Positions 1 through 6,592 of a stretch of DNA of 20,553 nucleotides are shown piece by piece. Positions within the stretch are counted from its first letter, which is position 1; every line of letters begins with the position of its first letter. The notes under the pieces were generated by a model, which was not told the DNA's origin, did not search any database, and worked only from the letters and a program-made list of their open reading frames with translations. This DNA is from DTDR01 sp964505415 (GTDB taxonomy: Bacteria; Hydrothermota; Tepidihabitantia; Tepidihabitantales; DTDR01). The DNA is taken from NCBI GenBank assembly GCA_964505415.1, contig CAZDHW010000023.1, positions 1 to 20,553 on the forward strand, written 5' to 3'. The translations under genes and the position numbers were made by a program.

Positions 1-2
1 GA

Positions 3-86
3 AACAAAAGAGAAGAAAGAAAAAAGAAAGATTATTATTATGAAATAATAAAACTACTAAAATCCTATTCCGCAAAAGAAACTTGA
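3..86 (+). CDS. possible C-terminal end of an upstream gene (partial, unrecognised)
   Basis: The third frame is open from the window edge to a TGA at 84-86 and reads as a charged, tyrosine-containing tail (ending YSAKET). Its stop overlaps the -35 box of the next promoter, the same arrangement as at 1591. A second frame is open from base 1 to a TAA at 46-48 and is also Lys/Glu-rich, so the choice between them is uncertain. About 28 codons are too few to name a family. Confidence 0.3.
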   Translation, partial: NKREERKKKDYYYEIIKLLKSYSAKET

Positions 87-110
87 TTTTTTAAAATTTA
101 CTTATAAAAT
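83..110 (+). promoter_or_regulatory. promoter of the PorV-like gene (apparently leaderless)
   Basis: TTGATT at 83-88 and TAAAAT at 105-110 are separated by 16 bp. Only 6 bases lie between the -10 box and the ATG at 117, so the predicted transcription start falls on or next to the start codon. No Shine-Dalgarno sequence is present. An alternative -10, TATAAA at 103-108, gives the same conclusion. Confidence 0.55.
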
Positions 111-116
111 TATTTT

Positions 117-1001
117 ATGAAAAAATATCTAATTTTCTTTATTTTTCTTTATTCTTTCTCTCAAGAATATACTGATGAATTTGAAAAATTAGGAGTTTCT
201 GCCTGTGCCGGAGGTATTGGTGAAGCGATGGTGGCTTTAAAAAAAGATGGCTCTTCCTTTTATTATAATCCCTCCCTTTCAGTTTTAAGTAGTAAAAAAG
301 AATTTTACTTTTATCACTCAGAAAATTTTGGTGGTGAATTTAAGACCGAATATTTTTCTTTTACCTATCCTAAAAGAAATTTTGCTTTAGGCATTGGCCT
401 TTATACTAATCTTCTTCCTAATATTCCCTATTGTTCTTTACCCTATCCTGATTTGCCCCCTAATGACTCCAATAATCAACCGGTATTTGTAAAAAATATT
501 TTTGCTTACGATTTAATCAATTATTATAATTTTTCTTTTCTTAAAAATTTTTGGGCAATAGGTTTTAATTTAAAATTTATCTTTCGTAATCTCGGGACTA
601 AAAAAGGTTTGGGTGGTGGCGTTGATTTTGGGGTAAGTTTAATTCCTTTGTCGGATCTTCTTTTAGGTTTGCGAATAAAGAATATTATTAATTCACCAAT
701 TCTTTGGTCAGACAAAAAAAGAGAAAATATGAAACCAGAATTTGCAATAGGTATATCAAAAAGATTCGGCAATTTTCTGTTTGCCTATGAAAATGAATGG
801 GAGTATAACAATTTTGGTTTGGAATATAAAATAAAAGATTTGATTTTCTTACGAAGCGGTTTCTATCATCGCTGTTTCTCTTTTGGTTTCGGAATAGTTT
901 ATCACTCTTTATATTTTGATTACGGTTATGAAACCAAAAAATATTTGGAAAGCGATTTACCGGCATCGGTAATTAAAATAAGCGGAGGGATAAAATTTTA
1001 A
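117..1001 (+). CDS. PorV/PorQ-like outer-membrane beta-barrel protein
   Basis: Predicted outer-membrane protein with a short signal peptide (hydrophobic residues 4-14, likely cleavage after the FSQ region near residue 16). The early segment with GGIGEAMVAL followed by DGSSFYYNPSLSVL matches the family signature of PorV/PorQ/UPF0164 barrels, normally written as a Gly-rich strand then D..a.y.NPAgLa. The rest alternates aromatic and small residues in short strands and ends with a Phe (GGIKF), typical of barrels. In the type IX secretion system PorV is the outer-membrane shuttle for cargo carrying C-terminal tails; two such cargo-like proteins lie elsewhere in this window. The 294 residues are at the short end for the family. 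It could equally be a generic barrel of the same superfamily, so no symbol is given. It lacks a ribosome binding site and seems to be read from a leaderless mRNA, unlike most neighbours. Confidence 0.7.
   Translation: MKKYLIFFIFLYSFSQEYTDEFEKLGVSACAGGIGEAMVALKKDGSSFYYNPSLSVLSSKKEFYFYHSENFGGEFKTEYFSFTYPKRNFALGIGLYTNLLPNIPYCSLPYPDLPPNDSNNQPVFVKNIFAYDLINYYNFSFLKNFWAIGFNLKFIFRNLGTKKGLGGGVDFGVSLIPLSDLLLGLRIKNIINSPILWSDKKRENMKPEFAIGISKRFGNFLFAYENEWEYNNFGLEYKIKDLIFLRSGFYHRCFSFGFGIVYHSLYFDYGYETKKYLESDLPASVIKISGGIKF
984..989 (+). promoter_or_regulatory. ribosome binding site that fixes an ATT start
   Basis: GGAGGG lies inside the last codons of the barrel gene. It is followed after 5 bases by ATT at 995, the only near-cognate start codon that keeps the conserved N-terminus of the kinase-family protein. 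No ATG, GTG or TTG occurs in that frame between the upstream TAA at 974 and the TTG at 1067. Confidence 0.6.
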
Positions 1002-1594
1002 ACCCCGAATACGGAAGAAAATTTGTTCATCTTTTAGCCCTTTTAATCCCTATTCTTTATTACTTTTTGCCACGAAAATTAAGTATTTTTTTAATGTTTT
1101 TAGCTATGGTAATTTTCCTCACAGTGGATTTCCTTCGGCTTCATATCAATCCGATAAAAAGTATTTTTATTATTCTTTTTGGCTCACTTTTACGAAAAAA
1201 AGAATTTACTTCGTTAACTGGCGGTAGTTATTTAATGTTGGCTTCTTTCATAAATATGTTAATTTTTGAAGATAAAGGAATTTTTATGGCTTCCATCGCC
1301 TTTCTGGCGGTTGGTGATACCATGGCAGCTTTGGTCGGTTTAAGCCAGGGACGAACAAGGATTTTTACTCTTAAAAAAACCTTGGAAGGCACAATTGCTT
1401 GTTTTTTATCTTGTACCTTGGTTGCTTATATTTTATCGGTTTTGCCCCAATATAATTTGCCTTTAAAGGTTGGGCTTATTGGCGCTGGTATGGCTACTTT
1501 GATTGAAATTCTTCCGTTGGAAGTGAATGACAATGTTTTAATTCCCTTGGTTTCGGCAATCGCAATGCAAATCTTCAAAATGATTTCAGCTTGA
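995..1594 (+). CDS. dolichol/phytol kinase-family (SEC59/VTE5-like) membrane protein
   Basis: Integral-membrane, probably CTP-dependent lipid kinase of the dolichol kinase, phytol kinase and diacylglycerol kinase-like family. The usual signatures are visible: an N-terminal E-x2-RK-x2-H motif (E5, R8, K9, H12 from the ATT start), LRKKEFTSLTGGSYLML in the middle, GDTMAALVG (about 107-115) with KKTLEGT (about 127-133) forming the CTP-binding region, and a closing segment EILPLEVNDNVLIPL. About six membrane segments are predicted. From ATT the product is 199 residues, normal for the bacterial family. The only standard start, TTG at 1067, gives 175 residues and removes the E-RK-H motif. The gene overlaps the barrel gene by 7 bases, so translational coupling is likely. 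Its substrate (polyprenol, phytol or diacylglycerol) cannot be told from sequence. Confidence 0.75.
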   Translation: MLNPEYGRKFVHLLALLIPILYYFLPRKLSIFLMFLAMVIFLTVDFLRLHINPIKSIFIILFGSLLRKKEFTSLTGGSYLMLASFINMLIFEDKGIFMASIAFLAVGDTMAALVGLSQGRTRIFTLKKTLEGTIACFLSCTLVAYILSVLPQYNLPLKVGLIGAGMATLIEILPLEVNDNVLIPLVSAIAMQIFKMISA

Positions 1595-1618
1595 TAAGAT
1601 TTAAATTTTTATTATAAT
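1591..1618 (+). promoter_or_regulatory. promoter of the TPR/parvulin gene
   Basis: TTGATA at 1591-1596, 16-bp spacer, perfect TATAAT at 1613-1618. The -35 box overlaps the TGA stop of the kinase-family gene. AGGAGG at 1636-1641 serves the ATG at 1647. Confidence 0.65.
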
Positions 1619-1646
1619 TTTTTTTTAAATTAAAAAGGAGGAAATT

Positions 1647-3605
1647 ATGAAAAGAATAATGCTGATTTCATTACTTATTGGTATTTTATTTGCCCAAAAT
1701 AATTTTTTATCTCCTCTTTATAATTTTTATCTTACTAATGAATGGGATAAAGGGATTGCCTATTTAGATTCTTTGCTTTCTTTAGAAAAAAATCCGGAAA
1801 GAAAAGTAATTCTGTTGTTAGAAAAGGGAGATATTTATTTTGATAAATTGAGGGATTATAAGAAAGCCGAAGAGATTTACAACGAAATAATTAACAATTA
1901 TAAAAAAACAAAATTTTTACCAGAAGTTTATTATCGTTTAGGTTTATTAAAAGAGCTCACGGAAGATTACTTAACAGCTGCCCAAATTTTCGAAAAGGTA
2001 GCGGTGGATTATCACCAATCAAAATATGCGGAAGATGCTTTGGAAGCTATTGAACGATGTTTCAAAAAGAACTATTTAGAAAGGGTTGCCTATGTTGACA
2101 GTTACCCGATTACCCAAATAGAATTTGACGAAAAAATATCCCGTAATCCCAGTGCTTATGAAAAATTTGAAGATAAGTTGAAACTTCTTAACGAAATGAT
2201 TGACGAAAGACTTTTATATTGCGAAGCCAAAAAAAGAAATCTTTTTCCTTTAATAAAAAATGATTATGAAGAGCAGCGGAAGATGTTAATGTTTAATCAA
2301 TGGTATAATGATGAAGTTGTTAACAAAGTAAAAGTAAGTAAAAAAGAGAAAAAAGATTATTATAAAAAGAACAAAAGAAACTATATAAAAGAAGAGCAAG
2401 TAAAATGTCGGGAAATTTTAGTGAAAGATTTAGCCACTGCTGAAAGTTTAAGAAAAAAGATATTGAGAAACGAGTTAGTTTTTGACAGCGTGGCTAAAGA
2501 TACGACAATCAATTTATCAACCAACAAAAATGGTGATTTAGGCTATTTTAGAAAAGGAACTTATCCTAAAGAGATTGAAAAAGTTGCTTTTAAATTAAAG
2601 CTTGGTGAAATCTCCAAGCCGATAAGAACCAAAGAGGGTTATCGGCTTTTGAAATGCGAAGATAAAAGACCAAAAGAAGTTAAGAAATATAAGGATGTAG
2701 AGAATGATATTGAACTGCGCATAAAAAATGAAAAGATAAATAAATATTTTGAAGAAAAGATAAAACATTTAAAAGCCAGCGCTTCTATTTTTATTGATAC
2801 TTTAGCAATAAAAGAAAATAAAAACGAAATTGCCCGATTTTATAATGTGAAATTAACCATTAACGATTTAAATGAAAGGATAACCCGTCTACCACCTTTT
2901 ATTCGTCCTCAATTGGAAACCGAAGAAGGTAAACTTCGGCTAATTGATAATCTCATTCAGGAATATCTTATTTTAAGGGAAGCGGAATCTACTAAATGCT
3001 TTTTAAGAAATGCGGTTTTTGGTCAGCTTCAAGAAAGAGAAAAATCTTTATTAATTAATCAGTTAAAAAAACAAGAAGTGAGTGATAAAGTAGTAATAAA
3101 AGAAGAGGAACTGAAAAAAGATTATAAGGAAAATATTAAAGATTTCTTTGTTCCAGAACAGGTAAAGGCAAGAGAAATTGTTGTCCGCTCATTGGAAATG
3201 GCTAATAAAGTGAGGTTAAAACTTCTTAAAGAAAATGTTACTTTCGATTCATTAGTAAAAGAATATTCAGTTTCGCAGACAAAATATTTTGGTGGCGACC
3301 TTGGATATTTTTCTAAAGATGCCAAAAATATACCAAAAGAAGTCATTAATTTTGCTTTTGGGGCCAAAAAAGGCGAAATTTCCAAACCAATCAAACTTAA
3401 TGAGACAACCTTTGTCATTATTAAAAAAGAAGACCATAAAAAAGCCCATTATCGTCCCTTTGAAGAAGTAAAAGATAAAATTGAAAGAAAATTAAAAAAA
3501 GAAAAAGAAAAGATTCGGTATGAAGAAGTTATCGCCGATTTAAGAAAGAAAGCCAAAATCGAAATTTTGTTAAAAGAAGAAAAGGAAGAGGGTGAAAAGG
3601 AATAG
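1647..3605 (+). CDS. TPR plus double-parvulin periplasmic protein (SurA/PrsA-like)
   Basis: Probable exported folding factor for outer-membrane proteins. A signal peptide (cleavage likely after FA, residue 16) is followed by TPR-like helices (about 25-145). Then come two copies of an architecture made of a helical SurA-type chaperone domain plus a parvulin-type PPIase domain: parvulin 1 at about 249-340 (GDLGYF at 296-301) and parvulin 2 at about 502-600 (GGDLGYF near 548). The two parvulins are clearly alike (VKCREILVK versus VKAREIVVR, and LGEISKPI versus KGEISKPI), so an internal duplication is likely. Both histidines conserved in active parvulins are missing from both copies: Glu256 and Arg333 in the first, Glu510 and Val590 in the second. 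It may therefore act as a chaperone rather than an isomerase. The C-terminus is highly charged (KEEKEEGEKE). The start has a good AGGAGG. The gene meets the convergent tsaE with one base between stops. Confidence 0.85.
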   Translation: MKRIMLISLLIGILFAQNNFLSPLYNFYLTNEWDKGIAYLDSLLSLEKNPERKVILLLEKGDIYFDKLRDYKKAEEIYNEIINNYKKTKFLPEVYYRLGLLKELTEDYLTAAQIFEKVAVDYHQSKYAEDALEAIERCFKKNYLERVAYVDSYPITQIEFDEKISRNPSAYEKFEDKLKLLNEMIDERLLYCEAKKRNLFPLIKNDYEEQRKMLMFNQWYNDEVVNKVKVSKKEKKDYYKKNKRNYIKEEQVKCREILVKDLATAESLRKKILRNELVFDSVAKDTTINLSTNKNGDLGYFRKGTYPKEIEKVAFKLKLGEISKPIRTKEGYRLLKCEDKRPKEVKKYKDVENDIELRIKNEKINKYFEEKIKHLKASASIFIDTLAIKENKNEIARFYNVKLTINDLNERITRLPPFIRPQLETEEGKLRLIDNLIQEYLILREAESTKCFLRNAVFGQLQEREKSLLINQLKKQEVSDKVVIKEEELKKDYKENIKDFFVPEQVKAREIVVRSLEMANKVRLKLLKENVTFDSLVKEYSVSQTKYFGGDLGYFSKDAKNIPKEVINFAFGAKKGEISKPIKLNETTFVIIKKEDHKKAHYRPFEEVKDKIERKLKKEKEKIRYEEVIADLRKKAKIEILLKEEKEEGEKE

Positions 3606-3606
3606 C

Positions 3607-4020
3607 TTAAAGATTTTCTATTTCAAATTCCCGTTCGTTTTTGCCAAGAATTTTTATTCTGATATTAATCCTTTTTGGGGGTAAATTTTTTTCAATCCGT
3701 TCTGCCCATTCAATCAAACTTATTCCTTCACCATAAAGATATTCAAAAATTCCCAAATTTTCAATCGTTTCTTCATTTTCTATCCGGTAGAGATCAATAT
3801 GGTAAATAGGAATTTCTGCCAAATAAACCGCCACCATTATAAAACTGGGACTTTTAACCGTCTTTTGGTATCCCAAGCCAGAAACAATACCCTTAATAAG
3901 GGTTGTTTTCCCTGAGCCCAATTCACCATAAAGGGCAACAATATCTCCCTTTTTAAACTTTTTGGCAAGCTTCTTTCCTAATTCAATTGTCTCTTCTTCC
4001 GAATGGGTAATAACTTTCAC
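3607..4020 (-). CDS. tsaE: tRNA threonylcarbamoyladenosine biosynthesis ATPase TsaE
   Basis: TsaE is the ATPase that works with TsaB and TsaD to place the t6A modification on A37 of ANN-decoding tRNAs. The 137 residues match the usual family length. A Walker A GELGSGKT sits at 32-39, the switch-like segment is KSPSFIMV (56-63), HIDLYRI holds the conserved Asp (D76), and LIEWAER holds the conserved Glu (E104). The switch segment is a little unusual; the family more often has SPTFTLVNEY. The start is GTG at 4020, sharing one base with the thiolase TAG stop (TAGTG), with no obvious ribosome binding site, so translation is probably coupled. It is the last gene of the hydratase-thiolase operon, a housekeeping gene in a metabolic unit. 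Confidence 0.93.
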   Translation of the reverse strand: MKVITHSEEETIELGKKLAKKFKKGDIVALYGELGSGKTTLIKGIVSGLGYQKTVKSPSFIMVAVYLAEIPIYHIDLYRIENEETIENLGIFEYLYGEGISLIEWAERIEKNLPPKRINIRIKILGKNEREFEIENL

Positions 4021-5195
4021 TAATCACACATTTCAATTGCCATTGCTACTGCCTCACCGCCACCCAAACAGATGGCTGCCAGCCCATTTTTCTTATTTAA
4101 CTCTTTCAAAGCATAAATCAAAGTGACTAATATCCGCGCACCACTGGCGCCAATTGGATGGCCTAAAGCTACTCCTCCACCTTTTATATTAACTTTCTTC
4201 CAGTCCCATTCTAATTCCTTACCGTCAGCCAATACCTGGGCAGCGAAGGCTTCATTTATTTCGATTAAATCAAAATAATCAATATTCACTTTTAAAATAT
4301 CTAAAATTTTTCTTATTGCTTTAACCGGGGCATAAAAAAGCATCTTTGGCTCCACACTACCAACTGCGTAAGCTTTTATCCTTGCCAACGGTTTTATTTT
4401 ATATTCTTTCACAAAATCTTCGGAAGCAACAACAACTGCTGCTGCCCCGTCACTAATCTGGGAAGCATTACCGGCAGTAACTGTTCCGTTTTCTTTAAAA
4501 ACCGGTTTTAATTGAGCAAGTCTTTCTAAAGAAGTATCCTCTCTTGGTCCTTCATCTTTGTTAACAATTATTGGCTCGCCTTTCTTTTGAAAAATAGTTA
4601 TCGGAATTATTTCTTCTTTAAATCTCCCTTCTTTTGTTGCCCTTACTGCTTTCATATGGCTTTCGTAAGCAAATTTATCTTGCATCTCCCGAGTAATTCC
4701 GCTTCTTTCCGCAGTAAATTCCGCTAGTATACCCATATGAACATCTTCAAAGGCACACCAAATTCCATCATAAATCATCCCGTCAACAAGTTTAACTTCT
4801 CCCATTCTCACACCACTTCTTAAACCGTGAAGATAATAAGGCACATTAGACATTGATTCTTGACCACCAGCAACCATTACTTTGGCATCACCGGCTTTTA
4901 TTGCCTGACAGGCAAGAATCACGGCAATCAAACCAGAACCACAGACTTTATTAACTGTCAAAGAAGGAACTTCTGGAGGGATACCGGCTTTTATCTGCGC
5001 TTGTCTTGCCGGTGCCTGTCCTAATCCGGCTGGACAAACATGGCCCATTATCACACCGTCAAGTTTTTCTTTTGCTACTTGTGATTGTTCTAAAGCACCT
5101 TTAATAGCAATTCCTCCTAATTCTGTGGCTTTAAAAGAAGAAAGACTACTTAAAAATCTTCCAATTGGCGTTCTTTTGGCACCAATAATATACAT
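4020..5195 (-). CDS. acetyl-CoA acetyltransferase (thiolase)
   Basis: Thiolase II-type enzyme catalysing the reversible condensation of two acetyl-CoA to acetoacetyl-CoA or its thiolysis. All catalytic residues are visible: nucleophile Cys85 in VNKVCGSG, His346 in GHPIGASG, and the second Cys376 in ICLGGGEA; NEAFAAQ is also present. The 391 residues are standard. Start ATG at 5195 overlaps the hydratase TAA by one base (TAATG), with AAGGAGG just upstream. With the hydratase next to it, it fits beta-oxidation of short-chain acyl-CoA or the reverse, butyrate-type route. No 3-hydroxyacyl-CoA or acyl-CoA dehydrogenase is in the window to decide the direction. Biosynthetic (AtoB/PhaA/ThlA-like) versus degradative assignment is not possible from sequence alone. 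Confidence 0.93.
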   Translation of the reverse strand: MYIIGAKRTPIGRFLSSLSSFKATELGGIAIKGALEQSQVAKEKLDGVIMGHVCPAGLGQAPARQAQIKAGIPPEVPSLTVNKVCGSGLIAVILACQAIKAGDAKVMVAGGQESMSNVPYYLHGLRSGVRMGEVKLVDGMIYDGIWCAFEDVHMGILAEFTAERSGITREMQDKFAYESHMKAVRATKEGRFKEEIIPITIFQKKGEPIIVNKDEGPREDTSLERLAQLKPVFKENGTVTAGNASQISDGAAAVVVASEDFVKEYKIKPLARIKAYAVGSVEPKMLFYAPVKAIRKILDILKVNIDYFDLIEINEAFAAQVLADGKELEWDWKKVNIKGGGVALGHPIGASGARILVTLIYALKELNKKNGLAAICLGGGEAVAMAIEMCD

Positions 5196-5977
5196 TACTC
5201 CTCCTTTTTCCAGTTTGGTTTTCTTTTTTCTAAAAATGCTTTTAATCCTTCTTTTGCCTCTTTACTGGTAAAATTAAGGGCAAACAATTTTATTTCCCAT
5301 TCCTTTGCCTGGTCAATACTCATATTTAAAGCTTGATTAATTGCCTGTTTTGCCAATTTTATTGCTACCGGACCATTAGCAATAATCTTTTTAGCAATAT
5401 TTTTGGCTTCGTTTAAAATATTTTCTTTAGGAAAAACTTTATTCACTAATCCGATTTTCAAGGCTTCTTGGGCATCAATCATTTCTCCAGTAAAAATTAA
5501 TTCTTTTGCAATTCCGATACCACAAACTTTTGGTAAGCGGATATTACCACCAAAGCCGGGGATAATCCCCAATTTAACTTCTGGTTGACCAATTTTGGCA
5601 TCTTCCGCCATTATCCGAATATCACAGGCTAAAGCAATCTCACAACCTCCACCTAAGGCATAACCATTAATCGCCGCAATCACCACTTTATCCAAATTCT
5701 CAATCTTAGAAAGTAATCTGTGACCATTTTGGGCAAATTTCTCCGCATCAAAAGGAGTAAAATTCACCATTTCGGAAATATCGGCACCGGCAATAAAAGC
5801 TTTACCTTCACCAGTGATAATCAAAACCCTAATTTTATCATTCTCCTTTATCAAATCAATCGCCTTTTCCAATTCCAAAATTGTTTCCGTATTTAAAGCG
5901 TTTAACACTTGTGGACGATTAACCTTTAAAATTGCAATCTCATCTTCATATTCCAAAACAATATTTTTAAACTCCAT
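5195..5977 (-). CDS. enoyl-CoA hydratase (crotonase family)
   Basis: Crotonase-fold enzyme that hydrates trans-2-enoyl-CoA to 3-hydroxyacyl-CoA. The sequence shows the CoA-binding IAGADI segment (62-67), GYALGGGCEIALACDIRI carrying the first catalytic Glu (E113), and GQPEVKLGIIPGFGG carrying the second (E133). With both glutamates kept, a hydratase is more likely than an isomerase or a decarboxylase. Length 260 is typical, and the family resembles the Clostridium crt type (PGFGG). First gene of the operon with thiolase and tsaE, starting at an ATG with AGGAGG five bases upstream. Confidence 0.92.
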   Translation of the reverse strand: MEFKNIVLEYEDEIAILKVNRPQVLNALNTETILELEKAIDLIKENDKIRVLIITGEGKAFIAGADISEMVNFTPFDAEKFAQNGHRLLSKIENLDKVVIAAINGYALGGGCEIALACDIRIMAEDAKIGQPEVKLGIIPGFGGNIRLPKVCGIGIAKELIFTGEMIDAQEALKIGLVNKVFPKENILNEAKNIAKKIIANGPVAIKLAKQAINQALNMSIDQAKEWEIKLFALNFTSKEAKEGLKAFLEKRKPNWKKEE

Positions 5978-6006
5978 TATTCCTCCTCTTAACTTTTAAG
6001 GAAAAA

Positions 6007-6034
6007 ATTATAATAAAATTAAAGTATAAATCAA
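6007..6034 (-). promoter_or_regulatory. promoter of the hydratase-thiolase-tsaE operon
   Basis: On the minus strand TTGATT (6034-6029), a 16-bp spacer and a perfect TATAAT (6012-6007) precede the hydratase ATG at 5977. The implied leader is about 22 bases and contains AGGAGG. Confidence 0.65.
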
Positions 6035-6531
6035 CATAATCAATGTTTCGCTTTAAAATCTTTATATTTATTTGGCGTAAAAAATCTTAAACATCCGGTA
6101 TAAAATAGCAATAATGAGTACCCAAGGAATGGTTTTAATATAATTGTTGGAAATGGTAATGATAAATTGGATAAGAATAAATTTATTAATAAGATAAAAA
6201 AGGCTCATCGTAATTGAAAATTTTATAAATTTTAAGTATACTTTAAAAGGGCTATTATTAAAAAAGAAGGGTAGGCATTCCCTGAATGGTTGGGGTATTA
6301 AAGGGATTTTTTTAATTTTGCTTTCAATAATTACTCTTGACAAAATGATAATAAAAATAATCAACCAAGATGATTAAGTAAATGGAGTCACAATAGTGAG
6401 GCTGATATAATTGGATTTAATATTGAAAAAACTACAAACTTTAACGACATAACAATAGGTTGTCATTGGCGAAAAAGAAAAATAGTTTTAAAAGGTTGAA
6501 ATTTTATAAATTTAGGTTAAAATCTCAATGT
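6035..6531. other. divergent intergenic stretch without a convincing intact gene
   Basis: About 500 bases between the two divergent promoters. Composition is extremely AT-rich. A minus-strand open frame of about 98 codons (6068-6364) would need a TTG start, has no ribosome binding site and is low-complexity hydrophobic, so it is not called. The only recognisable coding trace is the relic at 6374-6499. No tRNA, riboswitch or hairpin terminator was identified by eye. Confidence 0.5.
6374..6499 (+). pseudogene. possible relic of a fibronectin-type module from a secreted protein
   Basis: An open frame of 41 codons between two stops lacks a start codon but contains KWSHNSEADIIGFNIEK. This resembles the W-x-T-x-SE-x-D/N-x2-GF-x-I motif of fibronectin III-like modules common near the C-terminus of type IX-type secreted proteins. 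After this motif the frame continues into ITIGCHWRKRKIVLKG and stops. It could be a remnant of a larger surface-protein gene decayed in place. Chance similarity remains possible because the stretch is short. Confidence 0.3.
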
Positions 6532-6559
6532 TTGACTTTTATTTAAAATTTTATAAAAT
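6532..6559 (+). promoter_or_regulatory. promoter of the acs-transporter-malic enzyme-lpxB operon
   Basis: TTGACT at 6532-6537, 16-bp spacer, TAAAAT at 6554-6559 (within TATAAAAT). A leader of about 27 bases carries AAGGAGG at 6582-6588, four bases before the ATG. Confidence 0.6.
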
Positions 6560-6592
6560 ATTTATAGAAATTTTAAATTAAAAGGAGGATGT

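Noticed and set aside
984..1001. Programmed -1 frameshift fusing the barrel and the kinase-family protein
   Set aside because: The kinase frame is -1 to the barrel frame, but no proper slippery heptamer is in register, and fusion of a barrel to an inner-membrane kinase makes no topological sense.
1067..1069. TTG as the start of the kinase-family gene
   Set aside because: It removes the conserved E-RK-H motif and the first membrane segment, and has no ribosome binding site; ATT at 995 with GGAGGG fits better.
6068..6364. Minus-strand open frame of about 98 codons, hydrophobic
   Set aside because: Needs a TTG start, has no ribosome binding site, and its Ile/Phe/Lys/Asn-rich composition is what very AT-rich non-coding DNA yields. 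No family resemblance was seen.
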